From the NCBI GenBank assembly GCA_023429855.1, contig JAEZDB010000205.1, positions 1-5,719 of the forward strand: 5,719 bases of DNA. The letters are read 5' to 3'. This document shows positions 1 through 5,526 of the stretch, piece after piece. The notes under the pieces are model-generated. The model was not told the origin of the DNA. It was given only the letters and a program-made list of their open reading frames with translations, and searched no databases. Position numbers and translations under genes: made by a program. Within the stretch, counting starts at the first letter, position 1; each line of letters starts with the position of its first letter. This stretch comes from Actinomycetes bacterium (GTDB taxonomy: Bacteria; Actinomycetota; Thermoleophilia; Solirubrobacterales; Solirubrobacteraceae).

Positions 1-969
1 GTCGTGGGCGACTGGCGTCGTCCGCGTGCCCGGGTTCGCCGGCACCGGGCTCCAGTCGGGCTGGCTGGCGCCAGGAATCAGCAGCTGCTCCTTCCACTCA
101 CCGCAGAGGCGGTCCGGCGCGGGTGCGGTGAGCAGATGCACGCCGTTGCCCTGCTGCACGAAGATGCGGCGGCCGTCGGCGGAGAGCGTCGGGTCGGCGA
201 ACTTGGCGCCGGCCGGGCCCGCGGCCGGGTCCGACACGGTGCAGTCGTAAACGGGCGTGGCGCTCGGTCCGCCGGCGACGCTGTAGCTCGCCAGCGTCTC
301 GCCGTTCATCCCGCGCACCATCACCAGGCGGTCGGCGGCCAGCTCGCCGTCGAGCAGGTCCGCGCCCTTGCCGAAGAGCGAATAGTGGTCGTAGTCGCTC
401 CACCACTGCTGGGCGGGGCTGCCCAACTTCTGCCGGTAGCCCACCGTGCCGCGGCCCACGAGCGAGGTCTCGCTGTCGATCCACGACGGCGTCGAGGCGC
501 CCGTCGAGACCGCCGGGTACGTGCCGTTTGGCGTGAACTGGGTCGTGCTGGCGTAGCGCACGTTCGAGCTCGTCTCGAGCCAGTAGTTCACGTAGGCGGC
601 GTACCCGTGGGTGTAGGCAACGGTCTTGCCGTCGGGCGACACGGCCGGATCCCACGGCCCAAACTGCATCTGGTCGAGCTTGATCTCGTTGATCAGGTCG
701 CCGCTCTGCTTGAGCCGCACGAGCGGCGCGTTGTTGGGCTTGCTGCGACCCGCGACGATCGTGCCGTCGTCGGCCTGCGACGGCGACACGTAGGGGTTCT
801 CCGCCGTCCCGTCGAGGGTCACCTGGTACTGGGCGGTGCCGTCGTCGGCCGACAGCCACACGTTGTGGTCCTTGATGAAGACGAGCGACCCGGCGTGGGC
901 GGCGGGTGCGGCGGCGGCGAAGCAGGTCGCGGCGGCGAGGGCGGCAAGGGCGGTGGTGGTGCGCTGCAT
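1..969 (-). CDS. Secreted PD40/TolB-type beta-propeller protein, N-terminal 323 residues (runs off left edge)
   Basis: The frame is open without a stop from an ATG at 969-967 to base 1, so the C-terminus lies outside the window. Residues 1-26 form a Sec signal peptide: a short basic start (MQRTTT), an Ala/Leu-rich core and a PAAHA|GS signal peptidase I site. Cys16 is not in a lipobox, so a lipoprotein is unlikely. The mature part carries propeller-blade signatures: PAVSPDGKTVAYT (108-120), PTLSADGRRIFVQQG (260-274) and a closing PDWSP (304-308). These match the PD40/WD40-like repeats of TolB-type proteins. The domain is probably a protein- or surface-binding scaffold outside the membrane; no catalytic motif is visible. 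Cys243 and Cys289 could pair as a disulfide. A TTG three codons upstream (978-976) is an alternative start; no strong ribosome site precedes either. It is divergent from the SRPBCC gene. The fold call is fairly secure, the role is unknown. Confidence 0.85.
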   Translation of the reverse strand, partial: MQRTTTALAALAAATCFAAAAPAAHAGSLVFIKDHNVWLSADDGTAQYQVTLDGTAENPYVSPSQADDGTIVAGRSKPNNAPLVRLKQSGDLINEIKLDQMQFGPWDPAVSPDGKTVAYTHGYAAYVNYWLETSSNVRYASTTQFTPNGTYPAVSTGASTPSWIDSETSLVGRGTVGYRQKLGSPAQQWWSDYDHYSLFGKGADLLDGELAADRLVMVRGMNGETLASYSVAGGPSATPVYDCTVSDPAAGPAGAKFADPTLSADGRRIFVQQGNGVHLLTAPAPDRLCGEWKEQLLIPGASQPDWSPVPANPGTRTTPVAHD

Positions 970-1035
970 GGGCTGCAATCTGTCCAGGGCCCGGCGGCGC
1001 GACGAGAGGGACCCACCCCAATCACGACCCGAGGG

Positions 1036-1065
1036 TTTACGTAGGGGGCGACGGCGACATAGGGT
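1036..1065 (+). promoter_or_regulatory. Candidate promoter upstream of the SRPBCC gene (TTTACG-18-TAGGGT)
   Basis: TTTACG at 1036-1041 and TAGGGT at 1060-1065 are 18 bp apart, a sigma70-like arrangement with the actinobacterial TANNNT -10 form. The -10 box ends 6 bases before an in-frame ATG at 1072, so transcription would start at or next to that ATG. A second TANNNT box, TAGGTT at 1152-1157, stands 7 bases before the GTG at 1165. In both cases the AGG could instead be a weak Shine-Dalgarno element, so promoter and ribosome site cannot be told apart from sequence alone. Confidence 0.35.
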
Positions 1066-1164
1066 CAGGCGATGCGCGAGCGCTCGACCTGCCCGCGGTT
1101 CGCGCTGACACCGCAGGTGTTCTCGAAGGCTGACGGCTCTGCCGCGCCCGGTAGGTTCGTGGGC

Positions 1165-1608
1165 GTGGAACTCACGCAGGACGTCGTCATCGACCGCCCC
1201 ATCGCCGAGGTCGCCGAGCTGCTCGCCGACCCGGAAGGGCCGCGCAAGTGGCACCGCGGCCTGGAGAAGATCACGCTCAAGAAGGGCAAGGCGGGCGCCG
1301 TGGGCGCCGTCTCGGAGATGGCCTACAACGACAAGGGCCGCACCTTCAAGGTCACCGAGACGATCGTGAAGCTCGACCTGCCCCGCCAGGTGGTGACCAC
1401 CTACAAGGGCCCGGGGATGCTCCACACGCTCACGACCTCACTTGAGGAGCTGAGCCCGGAGCAGACCCACGTGACCGTGCACAACCACATCAAGCTCTCG
1501 GGCCTCGCGAAGGTCGGCGGCCCGATCATCGGCAAGGGCACGCAGGGCCAGATGGAGACCCGCCTCGCCGACTTCAAGACGGTGCTCGAGGGCGGCTCGA
1601 TCGGCTGA
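1165..1608 (+). CDS. SRPBCC (START-like / polyketide cyclase-type) family protein
   Basis: A 147-residue protein if it starts at GTG 1165. It opens with the usual SRPBCC first strand and helix (VELTQDVVIDRPIAEVAELL, then ADPEGPRKWHRG), continues with alternating beta strands (KVTETIVKLDL, RQVVTTYKG, HVTVHNHIKLSG) and ends in a long amphipathic helix from about residue 118 (IIGKGTQGQMETRLADFKTVLE). This helix-grip fold encloses a hydrophobic pocket; family members bind lipids, polyketides or other small ligands, or act as cyclases or chaperones. No specific ligand can be read here. No signal peptide, so cytosolic. GTG 1165 was chosen because the fold begins there, GGTAGG lies 9 bases upstream, and the preceding 31 codons look non-homologous with more A/T-ending codons (aca, gct, tct, ggt). 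An in-frame ATG at 1072 would give 178 residues and has a good promoter-like sequence before it. The gene converges on the helicase. Confidence 0.85.
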   Translation: MELTQDVVIDRPIAEVAELLADPEGPRKWHRGLEKITLKKGKAGAVGAVSEMAYNDKGRTFKVTETIVKLDLPRQVVTTYKGPGMLHTLTTSLEELSPEQTHVTVHNHIKLSGLAKVGGPIIGKGTQGQMETRLADFKTVLEGGSIG

Positions 1609-1627
1609 AGGCCCGCCTCGCGGCCCC

Positions 1628-1648
1628 GCTCAGCGGCGCTTGCTGAGC
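1628..1648. terminator. Inverted repeat at convergent gene ends, possible bidirectional terminator
   Basis: Perfect 7-bp arms GCTCAGC (1628-1634) and GCTGAGC (1642-1648) flank a 7-base loop. The repeat covers the helicase stop codon (1632-1630) and begins 20 bases after the SRPBCC stop. No T-run follows on either strand, so a classical intrinsic terminator is not shown; a stabilising hairpin is equally possible. Confidence 0.3.
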
Positions 1649-3534
1649 CGGTCGAGCAGCAGCGTGATGCTGGCTTCGAGCTGCTCGTTGGAGGCCTGCT
1701 CGACCTTGCCGACGCCGATCTTGCGGTTGATCTCCATGTTGACCTGCGACTGCGAGGACTTCGTCACGCGGGCCAGCTCGGAGACGAGCGAGTGGCGGCG
1801 CTTGCGGAGCTGGTCCTGGACCTGCCAGGCCGGCATCTCCGACTGCGGGACGGGCGCGCGCTCGGCGGGCTTCTTCTTCGGCTTGGCCCGCTGCCACGAT
1901 TTGGCTGGCGTGTCGTCTTCCTCGTCGTCGTCATCGTCGAGGGCGGCCCAGGGATCGAGCGGGTCGACGGGCTTGGCGTCGACCGGTTCCGCCTCCGCGG
2001 GCTGGGCGATGAGCGAGCTCGGGCGGATCACGCGGCCGTGCTCGTCGCGCTGCAGACCCGCACTGGGGCGACCGCCGGTCGGCGCCGTTGCAATGCCCGT
2101 CTCGCCCGCGGGGGCCGCCGCCTCGCCGGCCTTCTCGGCCGCGGCGCTCGACTTGCCCGCGAGGAAGCCGGCGTGCTCGTCGGTCGACTCGGGCGTACCG
2201 CCGCCGTCGAGGCCGGCGAAGAGGTCCATCTGGACCTTCACGTCGGCGAGGACCGGCTTGAAGTCCTTCTTCTCGCCGGGCGCGTCGCGGACCTTCTCCT
2301 CGACCTCGTCGAGCTCGGAGCCGTCGCCCTCCTCCTGCGGGATCAGCAGGTGCCGCAGGTCGCCCTCGACGTCGGTCGCGTGCTGGCGCAGGCGGATGTC
2401 GGCGGGGATGTAGAGCCACGAGCGGTCGGTCGGCGGGCGCCCCGGGATCGTGCGCACGAAGCGGCCGACGACCTGGCGGAAGATCAGCGGCGTCTTCGCC
2501 GCAGCGGCGTACACACCCACGCGCAGGCGCGGGATGTCGACGCCCTCGGAGACCATGTTCACGGCCACGATCCAGGCGCGGTCGGAGCGGGAGAAGTCGG
2601 CGAGCTTCTTGTGGGCCTGCGTGTCGGTGTAGAGCACGGTCGTCGGGTCCTCGCCGTGGTCCTCGCGCAGGATCCGGGCGATGCGCCGCGCGTGCTCGGA
2701 GTCGGCGGCGACGACGAGCCCGCCGGCCTCCGGGTGGCTGGAGCCGCGCAGCGACTTGAGGCGGTTGGCAGCCTCACCGAGGATCTTCGGCAGACCATCG
2801 GCGAGCTCGGTCGAGATCGCGGTGCGGTAGCGGCGCGCAGCCTCCGAACCGGTGAGCGCGTCGGCGAACGAGCCCTCCACGACCGAGTCGCCGCTCATCC
2901 ACTTGAGCGTGCCGTCGAACGGGATGAACCGGATCGGCCGGCAGACGCGGTCGTTGACCGCGTCGCCGTAGTTGTAGGAGATGTCGGGCACGACGTAGCC
3001 GTCGTTGTCGTACTCGGCGCCCGGGATCGGCGTGCGGTCGCTGCGGAACGGCGTGCCCGAGAGCAGCAGCCAGCGGTCGGCCCGCGCGAACGCCATGTTG
3101 AAGCCGTCGCCCCACGCGAGCTCGTCGCCGAGGTGGTGGGCCTCGTCGGCGATGATCAGCGTGTCGGGCGTGCAGATCGACTTCCACCGCTTGGCGCTGG
3201 CCGCGGCGCGCGCGTAGGTGACCGACACGCCGTCGAAGCCGCCGGGCGGCTCGAGGTTGGGCGAGTCGGGCAGCAGCTGCAGGCCGTTCTCGGCGGCGGC
3301 CTGCGCCCACTGGCGCGTGAGCGGCGCCGTCGGGCAGACGACCACCACGCGCTTGATCTTGCCCGCGGCGAGCTGCTCACGGGCGAAGTGCAGCGACGGG
3401 CGGGTCTTGCCGGCACCCGGTGCCGCAGCGATCAGGTAGGTGCCGAACTCCCAGTCCCGCATGCCCTTCACGGCCTTGCGCTGCCACGGACGGAGGCTGC
3501 TCAGGTCGGTGATGGCGTCGGCGGTCGCAGTCAT
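1630..3534 (-). CDS. Superfamily 2 DEAH-box helicase with acidic linker and C-terminal helical module
   Basis: A 634-residue ATP-dependent nucleic-acid motor of the SSL2/XPB-RadD-like SF2 class. Motifs in order: LRPWQRKAV (14-22, Q-like), Walker A APGAGKT (38-44), Ia VVCPTAPLTRQW (65-76), DEAH (130-133), LLSGTPF (157-163, motif III), NMVSEGVDIP (326-335, motif V) and RQVVGRFVR (353-361, motif VI with arginine fingers). All key motor residues are present. Residues about 400-565 are a low-complexity linker rich in Ala, Pro, Glu and Asp, with a nine-residue Asp/Glu run at 533-541 and a basic KPKKKP (551-556). Residues about 567-634 form a separate helical module (RKRRHSLVSELARVTKSSQ...). ATG 3534 was chosen because the Q-motif starts right after it, upstream sequence lacks coding character, and a TACAAT box precedes it; an open frame continues to 3798 but overlaps the TetR gene. 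Probably DNA repair or recombination, but substrate and partners are not visible. No nuclease domain is fused. Confidence 0.93.
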   Translation of the reverse strand: MTATADAITDLSSLRPWQRKAVKGMRDWEFGTYLIAAAPGAGKTRPSLHFAREQLAAGKIKRVVVVCPTAPLTRQWAQAAAENGLQLLPDSPNLEPPGGFDGVSVTYARAAASAKRWKSICTPDTLIIADEAHHLGDELAWGDGFNMAFARADRWLLLSGTPFRSDRTPIPGAEYDNDGYVVPDISYNYGDAVNDRVCRPIRFIPFDGTLKWMSGDSVVEGSFADALTGSEAARRYRTAISTELADGLPKILGEAANRLKSLRGSSHPEAGGLVVAADSEHARRIARILREDHGEDPTTVLYTDTQAHKKLADFSRSDRAWIVAVNMVSEGVDIPRLRVGVYAAAAKTPLIFRQVVGRFVRTIPGRPPTDRSWLYIPADIRLRQHATDVEGDLRHLLIPQEEGDGSELDEVEEKVRDAPGEKKDFKPVLADVKVQMDLFAGLDGGGTPESTDEHAGFLAGKSSAAAEKAGEAAAPAGETGIATAPTGGRPSAGLQRDEHGRVIRPSSLIAQPAEAEPVDAKPVDPLDPWAALDDDDDEEDDTPAKSWQRAKPKKKPAERAPVPQSEMPAWQVQDQLRKRRHSLVSELARVTKSSQSQVNMEINRKIGVGKVEQASNEQLEASITLLLDRLSKRR

Positions 3535-3546
3535 GCAGGGTCCGCG

Positions 3547-3552
3547 ATTGTA
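3547..3552 (-). promoter_or_regulatory. -10 box (TACAAT) of the helicase gene
   Basis: On the minus strand TACAAT ends 12 bases before the helicase ATG (3534). Transcription would begin about 7 bases downstream, giving a leader of only about 5 nucleotides. No convincing -35 element is seen at the expected distance (about 3570-3575), and there is no Shine-Dalgarno sequence. Confidence 0.45.
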
Positions 3553-3590
3553 CGAACTGCAGGGGCGGCTTCCGCGCCTCGTCCAGGGTC

Positions 3591-3612
3591 GATTCCCGCT
3601 ACGAGCGGAATC
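3591..3612. promoter_or_regulatory. Operator-like palindrome between the helicase and TetR genes
   Basis: Outer arms GATTCC (3591-3596) and GGAATC (3607-3612) are perfect inverted repeats; inner arms GCT (3598-3600) and AGC (3604-3606) extend the symmetry around ACG, with one extra C at 3597. Overlapping this, GATTCCCGC (3591-3599) recurs directly as GAATCCCGC (3608-3616) with one mismatch. The site lies just upstream of the TetR core promoter in a divergent control region, where TetR-family autoregulatory operators are usually found. Binding is inferred. Confidence 0.35.
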
Positions 3613-3635
3613 CCGCCGGACTCTGGCTCGCGCTC

Positions 3636-3641
3636 TACAGT
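3636..3641 (+). promoter_or_regulatory. -10 box (TACAGT) of the TetR gene, leaderless arrangement
   Basis: TACAGT fits the TANNNT form and ends 7 bases before the GTG start at 3649, so the transcript would begin at or within a base or two of the start codon. There is no AG-rich ribosome site between them. The -35 position (about 3613-3618, CCGCCG) is not recognisable. Confidence 0.4.
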
Positions 3642-3648
3642 CCCGGCA

Positions 3649-4245
3649 GTGAGCGCTGAGCCCAAACGCAGCGACGCGCGTCGCAACCGCGACCTGATTC
3701 TCGACGCGGCGGCGACCACCCTCGCCTCCAAACCCGACGCGTCGCTGCTCGACGTCGCCGCCGAGGCCGGCCTGTCGCGGGCGACCGTCTACCGCCACTT
3801 CTCCACGATGGAGGCGGTGCAGCAGGCGCTGCTGGCCGAGGTCGAGGAGGTGGGGCGGACGGTGCTGGCCGAGGGCCTCGCCGAGGCGTTTCAGGGCGAT
3901 GCCGCCAACGACCCGATCGGCGACCAGATGCTCAAGATCCTGCGCGCCGCGCTACCGATCGAGACCCGCTACTCGAAGGCGCTCGTCGGCGCCTATCACC
4001 CTGAGGACACGCTGATGACGACCTTCGGGCCGTTCATGCGGGCAACGGTCGTCGAGGGCCAGCGCCGCTCGGAGTTCGCGCGCGAGCTCGACCCGCAGGC
4101 CACCGCCGACGCCCTGATCTTGCTCATGATCCGCGCCGGCCGGCGCCTGCACCGCGACGGCGCGACGCTCGACGAGGCGATGGGCCCGGTGCGCACGTTC
4201 CTGCGCGGAATGGAAGTCAGCCCGCGCCCCAGCCGCGCGGACTGA
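3649..4245 (+). CDS. TetR/AcrR-family transcriptional repressor
   Basis: A 198-residue one-component regulator, the usual length for the family. The N-terminal DNA-binding domain is classic: RNRDLILDAAATTL (12-25, helix 1), then the helix-turn-helix LLDVAAEAGLSRATVYRHF (33-51) and the FSTMEAVQQAL lead into helix 4 (51-61). The C-terminal part, about 65-198, is all-helical and variable, as expected for the ligand-binding and dimerisation domain; its ligand cannot be predicted. GTG 3649 is preferred because the HTH sits at its normal distance from it and a TACAGT box lies 7 bases upstream; the frame stays open far upstream, but only as antisense to the helicase. It is divergent from the helicase (114 bp) and 85 bp upstream of a quinone oxidoreductase in the same direction. 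Palindromes in both flanking gaps make autoregulation and control of the oxidoreductase plausible. Confidence 0.93.
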   Translation: MSAEPKRSDARRNRDLILDAAATTLASKPDASLLDVAAEAGLSRATVYRHFSTMEAVQQALLAEVEEVGRTVLAEGLAEAFQGDAANDPIGDQMLKILRAALPIETRYSKALVGAYHPEDTLMTTFGPFMRATVVEGQRRSEFARELDPQATADALILLMIRAGRRLHRDGATLDEAMGPVRTFLRGMEVSPRPSRAD

Positions 4246-4269
4246 CGGCGCCGGCCGCTCGCGGCGCCG
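4246..4269 (+). terminator. GC hairpin immediately after the TetR stop
   Basis: CGGCGCCG at 4246-4253 and again at 4262-4269 (the 8-mer is self-complementary) can pair as an 8-bp stem with an 8-base loop, beginning at the base after the TGA. No T-run follows. It could limit read-through or protect the mRNA 3' end. GC-rich sequence makes such repeats common by chance, so confidence is low. Confidence 0.25.
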
Positions 4270-4293
4270 CCGCCGGCGACTGGCCGCCCCTTT

Positions 4294-4313
4294 ACGCCAC
4301 GGCGACGTGGCGT
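4294..4313. promoter_or_regulatory. Perfect palindrome on the oxidoreductase promoter, candidate TetR operator
   Basis: ACGCCACG-GCGA-CGTGGCGT is an 8+8 bp perfect inverted repeat with a 4-base centre. It lies between TTTACG (4291-4296) and the TAGGAT box (4318-4323), where a bound dimer would block RNA polymerase. Its length and position suit a TetR-family operator for the adjacent repressor. As RNA it would be a hairpin with a GNRA-type GCGA loop followed by TTT, so a terminator for the TetR transcript is the main alternative. Confidence 0.4.
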
Positions 4314-4317
4314 TTCC

Positions 4318-4323
4318 TAGGAT
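4318..4323 (+). promoter_or_regulatory. -10 box (TAGGAT) of the oxidoreductase gene
   Basis: TAGGAT ends 7 bases before the ATG at 4331, predicting a transcript that starts at or beside the start codon. TTTACG at 4291-4296 is 21 bp upstream, too far for a standard -35. The AGGA inside the box is 8 bases from the ATG and could act as a Shine-Dalgarno sequence on a longer transcript, so the two readings compete. Confidence 0.35.
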
Positions 4324-4330
4324 CCGGCGC

Positions 4331-5275
4331 ATGCGTGCCGTCACCGTCGCCGACAAGCGACTCAAGTTCTCCTCGGACTACCCCGACCCGACCCCGGGCC
4401 TCGGCGAGGTGCTCGTGCGCGTGAAGGCCGCCGGACTCAACGGCGCCGACCTGCTGCAGGTGCGCGGCGCCTACCCCGCGCCTCCCGGCGCCCCGGCCGA
4501 CATTCCCGGCCTGGAGCTGGCCGGCGAAGTCGTCGAGGCCGGGCCGGGCGTGACGCGCTTCGGCCCCGGCGACCGCGTGATGGGCATCGTCGGCGGCGGC
4601 GGCCAGGCTGAGTTCGCGGTCGTCCACGAGCGCCAGCTGATGCCGATCCCCGGCGCGCTCGACTACGTGCAGGCCGGCGGCTTCTCGGAGACGTTCACCA
4701 CGGCGCACGACGCGGTCGTCATGCAGGCGGGCCTGCGGCCCGGCGAGCGGCTGCTCGTGCACGGCGCTGCCGGCGGCGTCGGCACCGCCGCCGTCCAGAT
4801 CGGCCGCGAGATCGGCGCGTCGGTCGTCGCGACGACGCGTCACCCGCAGTTCGACGAGCAGCTGAAGGCGCTCGGGGCCGAGGTCGTCACGCGTCCGAGC
4901 GAGCACCACAGCTCGGGCCCGTTCGACGTGGTCCTGGAGCTGATCGGCGGCGAGAACCTCGGCGACGACGTCAAGGCTTTGGCGACCGGCGGCCGCGTGG
5001 CGATCGTCGGCGTGGGCGGCGGCATCAAGGCCGAGCTGAACCTGCTGGCGCTGATGTCGGTGCGCGGCCGCGTGCTGGGGACGACGCTGCGGTCGCGACC
5101 GCTGGAGGAGAAGGCGCTCACGGCGCGGGCGATGGAGCGCGAGGTGCTGCCGCTGGTCGCGCGCGGACGCCTCACCGTGCCGGTCGCGGCGACCTACCCG
5201 GTCGAGGAGGCCGAGGCCGCGTACGCCCACTTCAAGAACGGCGCGAAGTTCGGCAAGGTCGTCCTGACCTTCTGA
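4331..5275 (+). CDS. Zinc-independent NADPH:quinone oxidoreductase-like protein (MDR superfamily)
   Basis: A 314-residue cytosolic medium-chain dehydrogenase/reductase that probably reduces quinones or reactive enones/carbonyls with NAD(P)H. An N-terminal GroES-like domain (about 1-120) shows GEVLVRVKAAGLNGADLLQVRG (25-46), PGLELAGEVVEAGPGV (59-74) and PGDRVMG (79-85). The nucleotide-binding Rossmann domain follows, with HGAAGGVGTAAVQIG (144-158) and a second strand ending in ATTRHP (167-172), whose Arg170 could favour NADPH. The C-terminus has the usual FKNGAKFGKVVL ending (301-312). The translated protein contains no cysteine, which excludes the structural-zinc site of alcohol dehydrogenases and fits the quinone oxidoreductase branch. 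ATG 4331 matches the family start (MRAVTV); an in-frame ATG at 4307 lies inside the promoter palindrome and is less likely. The TetR gene upstream suggests induction by a small molecule. True substrate is not readable. Confidence 0.93.
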   Translation: MRAVTVADKRLKFSSDYPDPTPGLGEVLVRVKAAGLNGADLLQVRGAYPAPPGAPADIPGLELAGEVVEAGPGVTRFGPGDRVMGIVGGGGQAEFAVVHERQLMPIPGALDYVQAGGFSETFTTAHDAVVMQAGLRPGERLLVHGAAGGVGTAAVQIGREIGASVVATTRHPQFDEQLKALGAEVVTRPSEHHSSGPFDVVLELIGGENLGDDVKALATGGRVAIVGVGGGIKAELNLLALMSVRGRVLGTTLRSRPLEEKALTARAMEREVLPLVARGRLTVPVAATYPVEEAEAAYAHFKNGAKFGKVVLTF

Positions 5276-5401
5276 GCGCGGTAACGACGGGTCCGTAGCG
5301 ATAGGCCAACCGCCCGGTTTTGCCAGTAGCCCATTGACCGGTGCGACTGCACTGGACGGCGGGCACGGCAGAATCGCCCCGTTGAGTTCATCACTCTAAT
5401 T

Positions 5402-5420
5402 TCCTGACGGATGCTCAGGA
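5402..5420. promoter_or_regulatory. Inverted repeat upstream of the 5435-5462 promoter, candidate operator
   Basis: TCCTGA (5402-5407) and TCAGGA (5415-5420) are perfect 6-bp arms separated by 7 bases (CGGATGC). The repeat sits in the AT-rich patch just upstream of a TTGATT/TACTTT promoter, where an activator or repressor site would be expected. No regulator for it is identified in the window. Confidence 0.3.
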
Positions 5421-5434
5421 CGAAAACCGATCGC

Positions 5435-5462
5435 TTGATTTGCTGATTCTGCGCGCTACTTT
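5435..5462 (+). promoter_or_regulatory. Candidate sigma70-type promoter (TTGATT-16-TACTTT)
   Basis: TTGATT at 5435-5440 and TACTTT at 5457-5462 are 16 bp apart, the best -35/-10 pair in the window. The -10 ends 6 bases before an ATG at 5469, again the near-leaderless spacing, but that ATG opens only 25 codons. The promoter probably serves the gene that runs off the right edge. Confidence 0.45.
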
Positions 5463-5526
5463 CTGCGGATGGCCCCGTTGTCCGGGGGCCCCGTCACCCG
5501 TCTGAAGTCCGTCCCCGCCCTGCCCC

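Larger units (their letters stand above)
5276..5468. other. Intergenic region with an AT-rich patch; no gene seen
   Basis: No open frame with coding character lies here. Near the oxidoreductase end is AACCG-CC-CGGTT (5308-5319) followed by TT; its 2-base centre is too tight for a normal hairpin, so it is only a weak terminator candidate. Bases 5381-5470 contain 43 G/C out of 90 (48%), well below the rest of the window, as expected for a promoter region. A TAATTT box (5397-5402) 8 bases before an ATG at 5411 opens only an 11-codon frame, MLRTKTDRLIC. Confidence 0.5.

Noticed and set aside
4..1044. Plus-strand 346-codon open frame and minus-strand 307-codon frame over the propeller gene
   Set aside because: Both are Arg/His-rich without domain features. 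The third frame, minus strand from 969, has a signal peptide and PD40 motifs and is open to the window edge.
1792..3648. Very long plus-strand open frame antisense to the helicase, continuous with the TetR frame
   Set aside because: Its translation is low-complexity Arg/Val/Gly/Ala-rich with no domain, while the opposite strand encodes all SF2 helicase motifs. It is the usual stop-poor shadow of high-GC coding DNA; only the part from GTG 3649 is real.
3535..3798. N-terminal extension of the helicase upstream of ATG 3534
   Set aside because: The 88 extra codons are antisense to the start of the TetR gene and its control region, and would read through the TACAAT promoter. The helicase Q-motif follows directly after ATG 3534.
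4292..5230. Minus-strand 312-codon open frame over the oxidoreductase
   Set aside because: It is antisense to a clear MDR-family protein with Rossmann motif; the translation is Arg/His/Ala-rich and domain-free.
1630..5275. A new multi-gene defence system made of helicase, TetR and oxidoreductase
   Set aside because: Orientation breaks the set (the helicase is divergent), no nuclease, toxin or sensor domain is present, and each gene is complete and typical of its family. Proximity alone does not support a system.
5276..5468. Riboswitch or structured RNA leader, including a c-di-GMP (GEMM) type
   Set aside because: I looked for the conserved GEMM core on both strands and found only fragments such as GGCAAAACC without the rest in order. 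No other riboswitch core was recognised.
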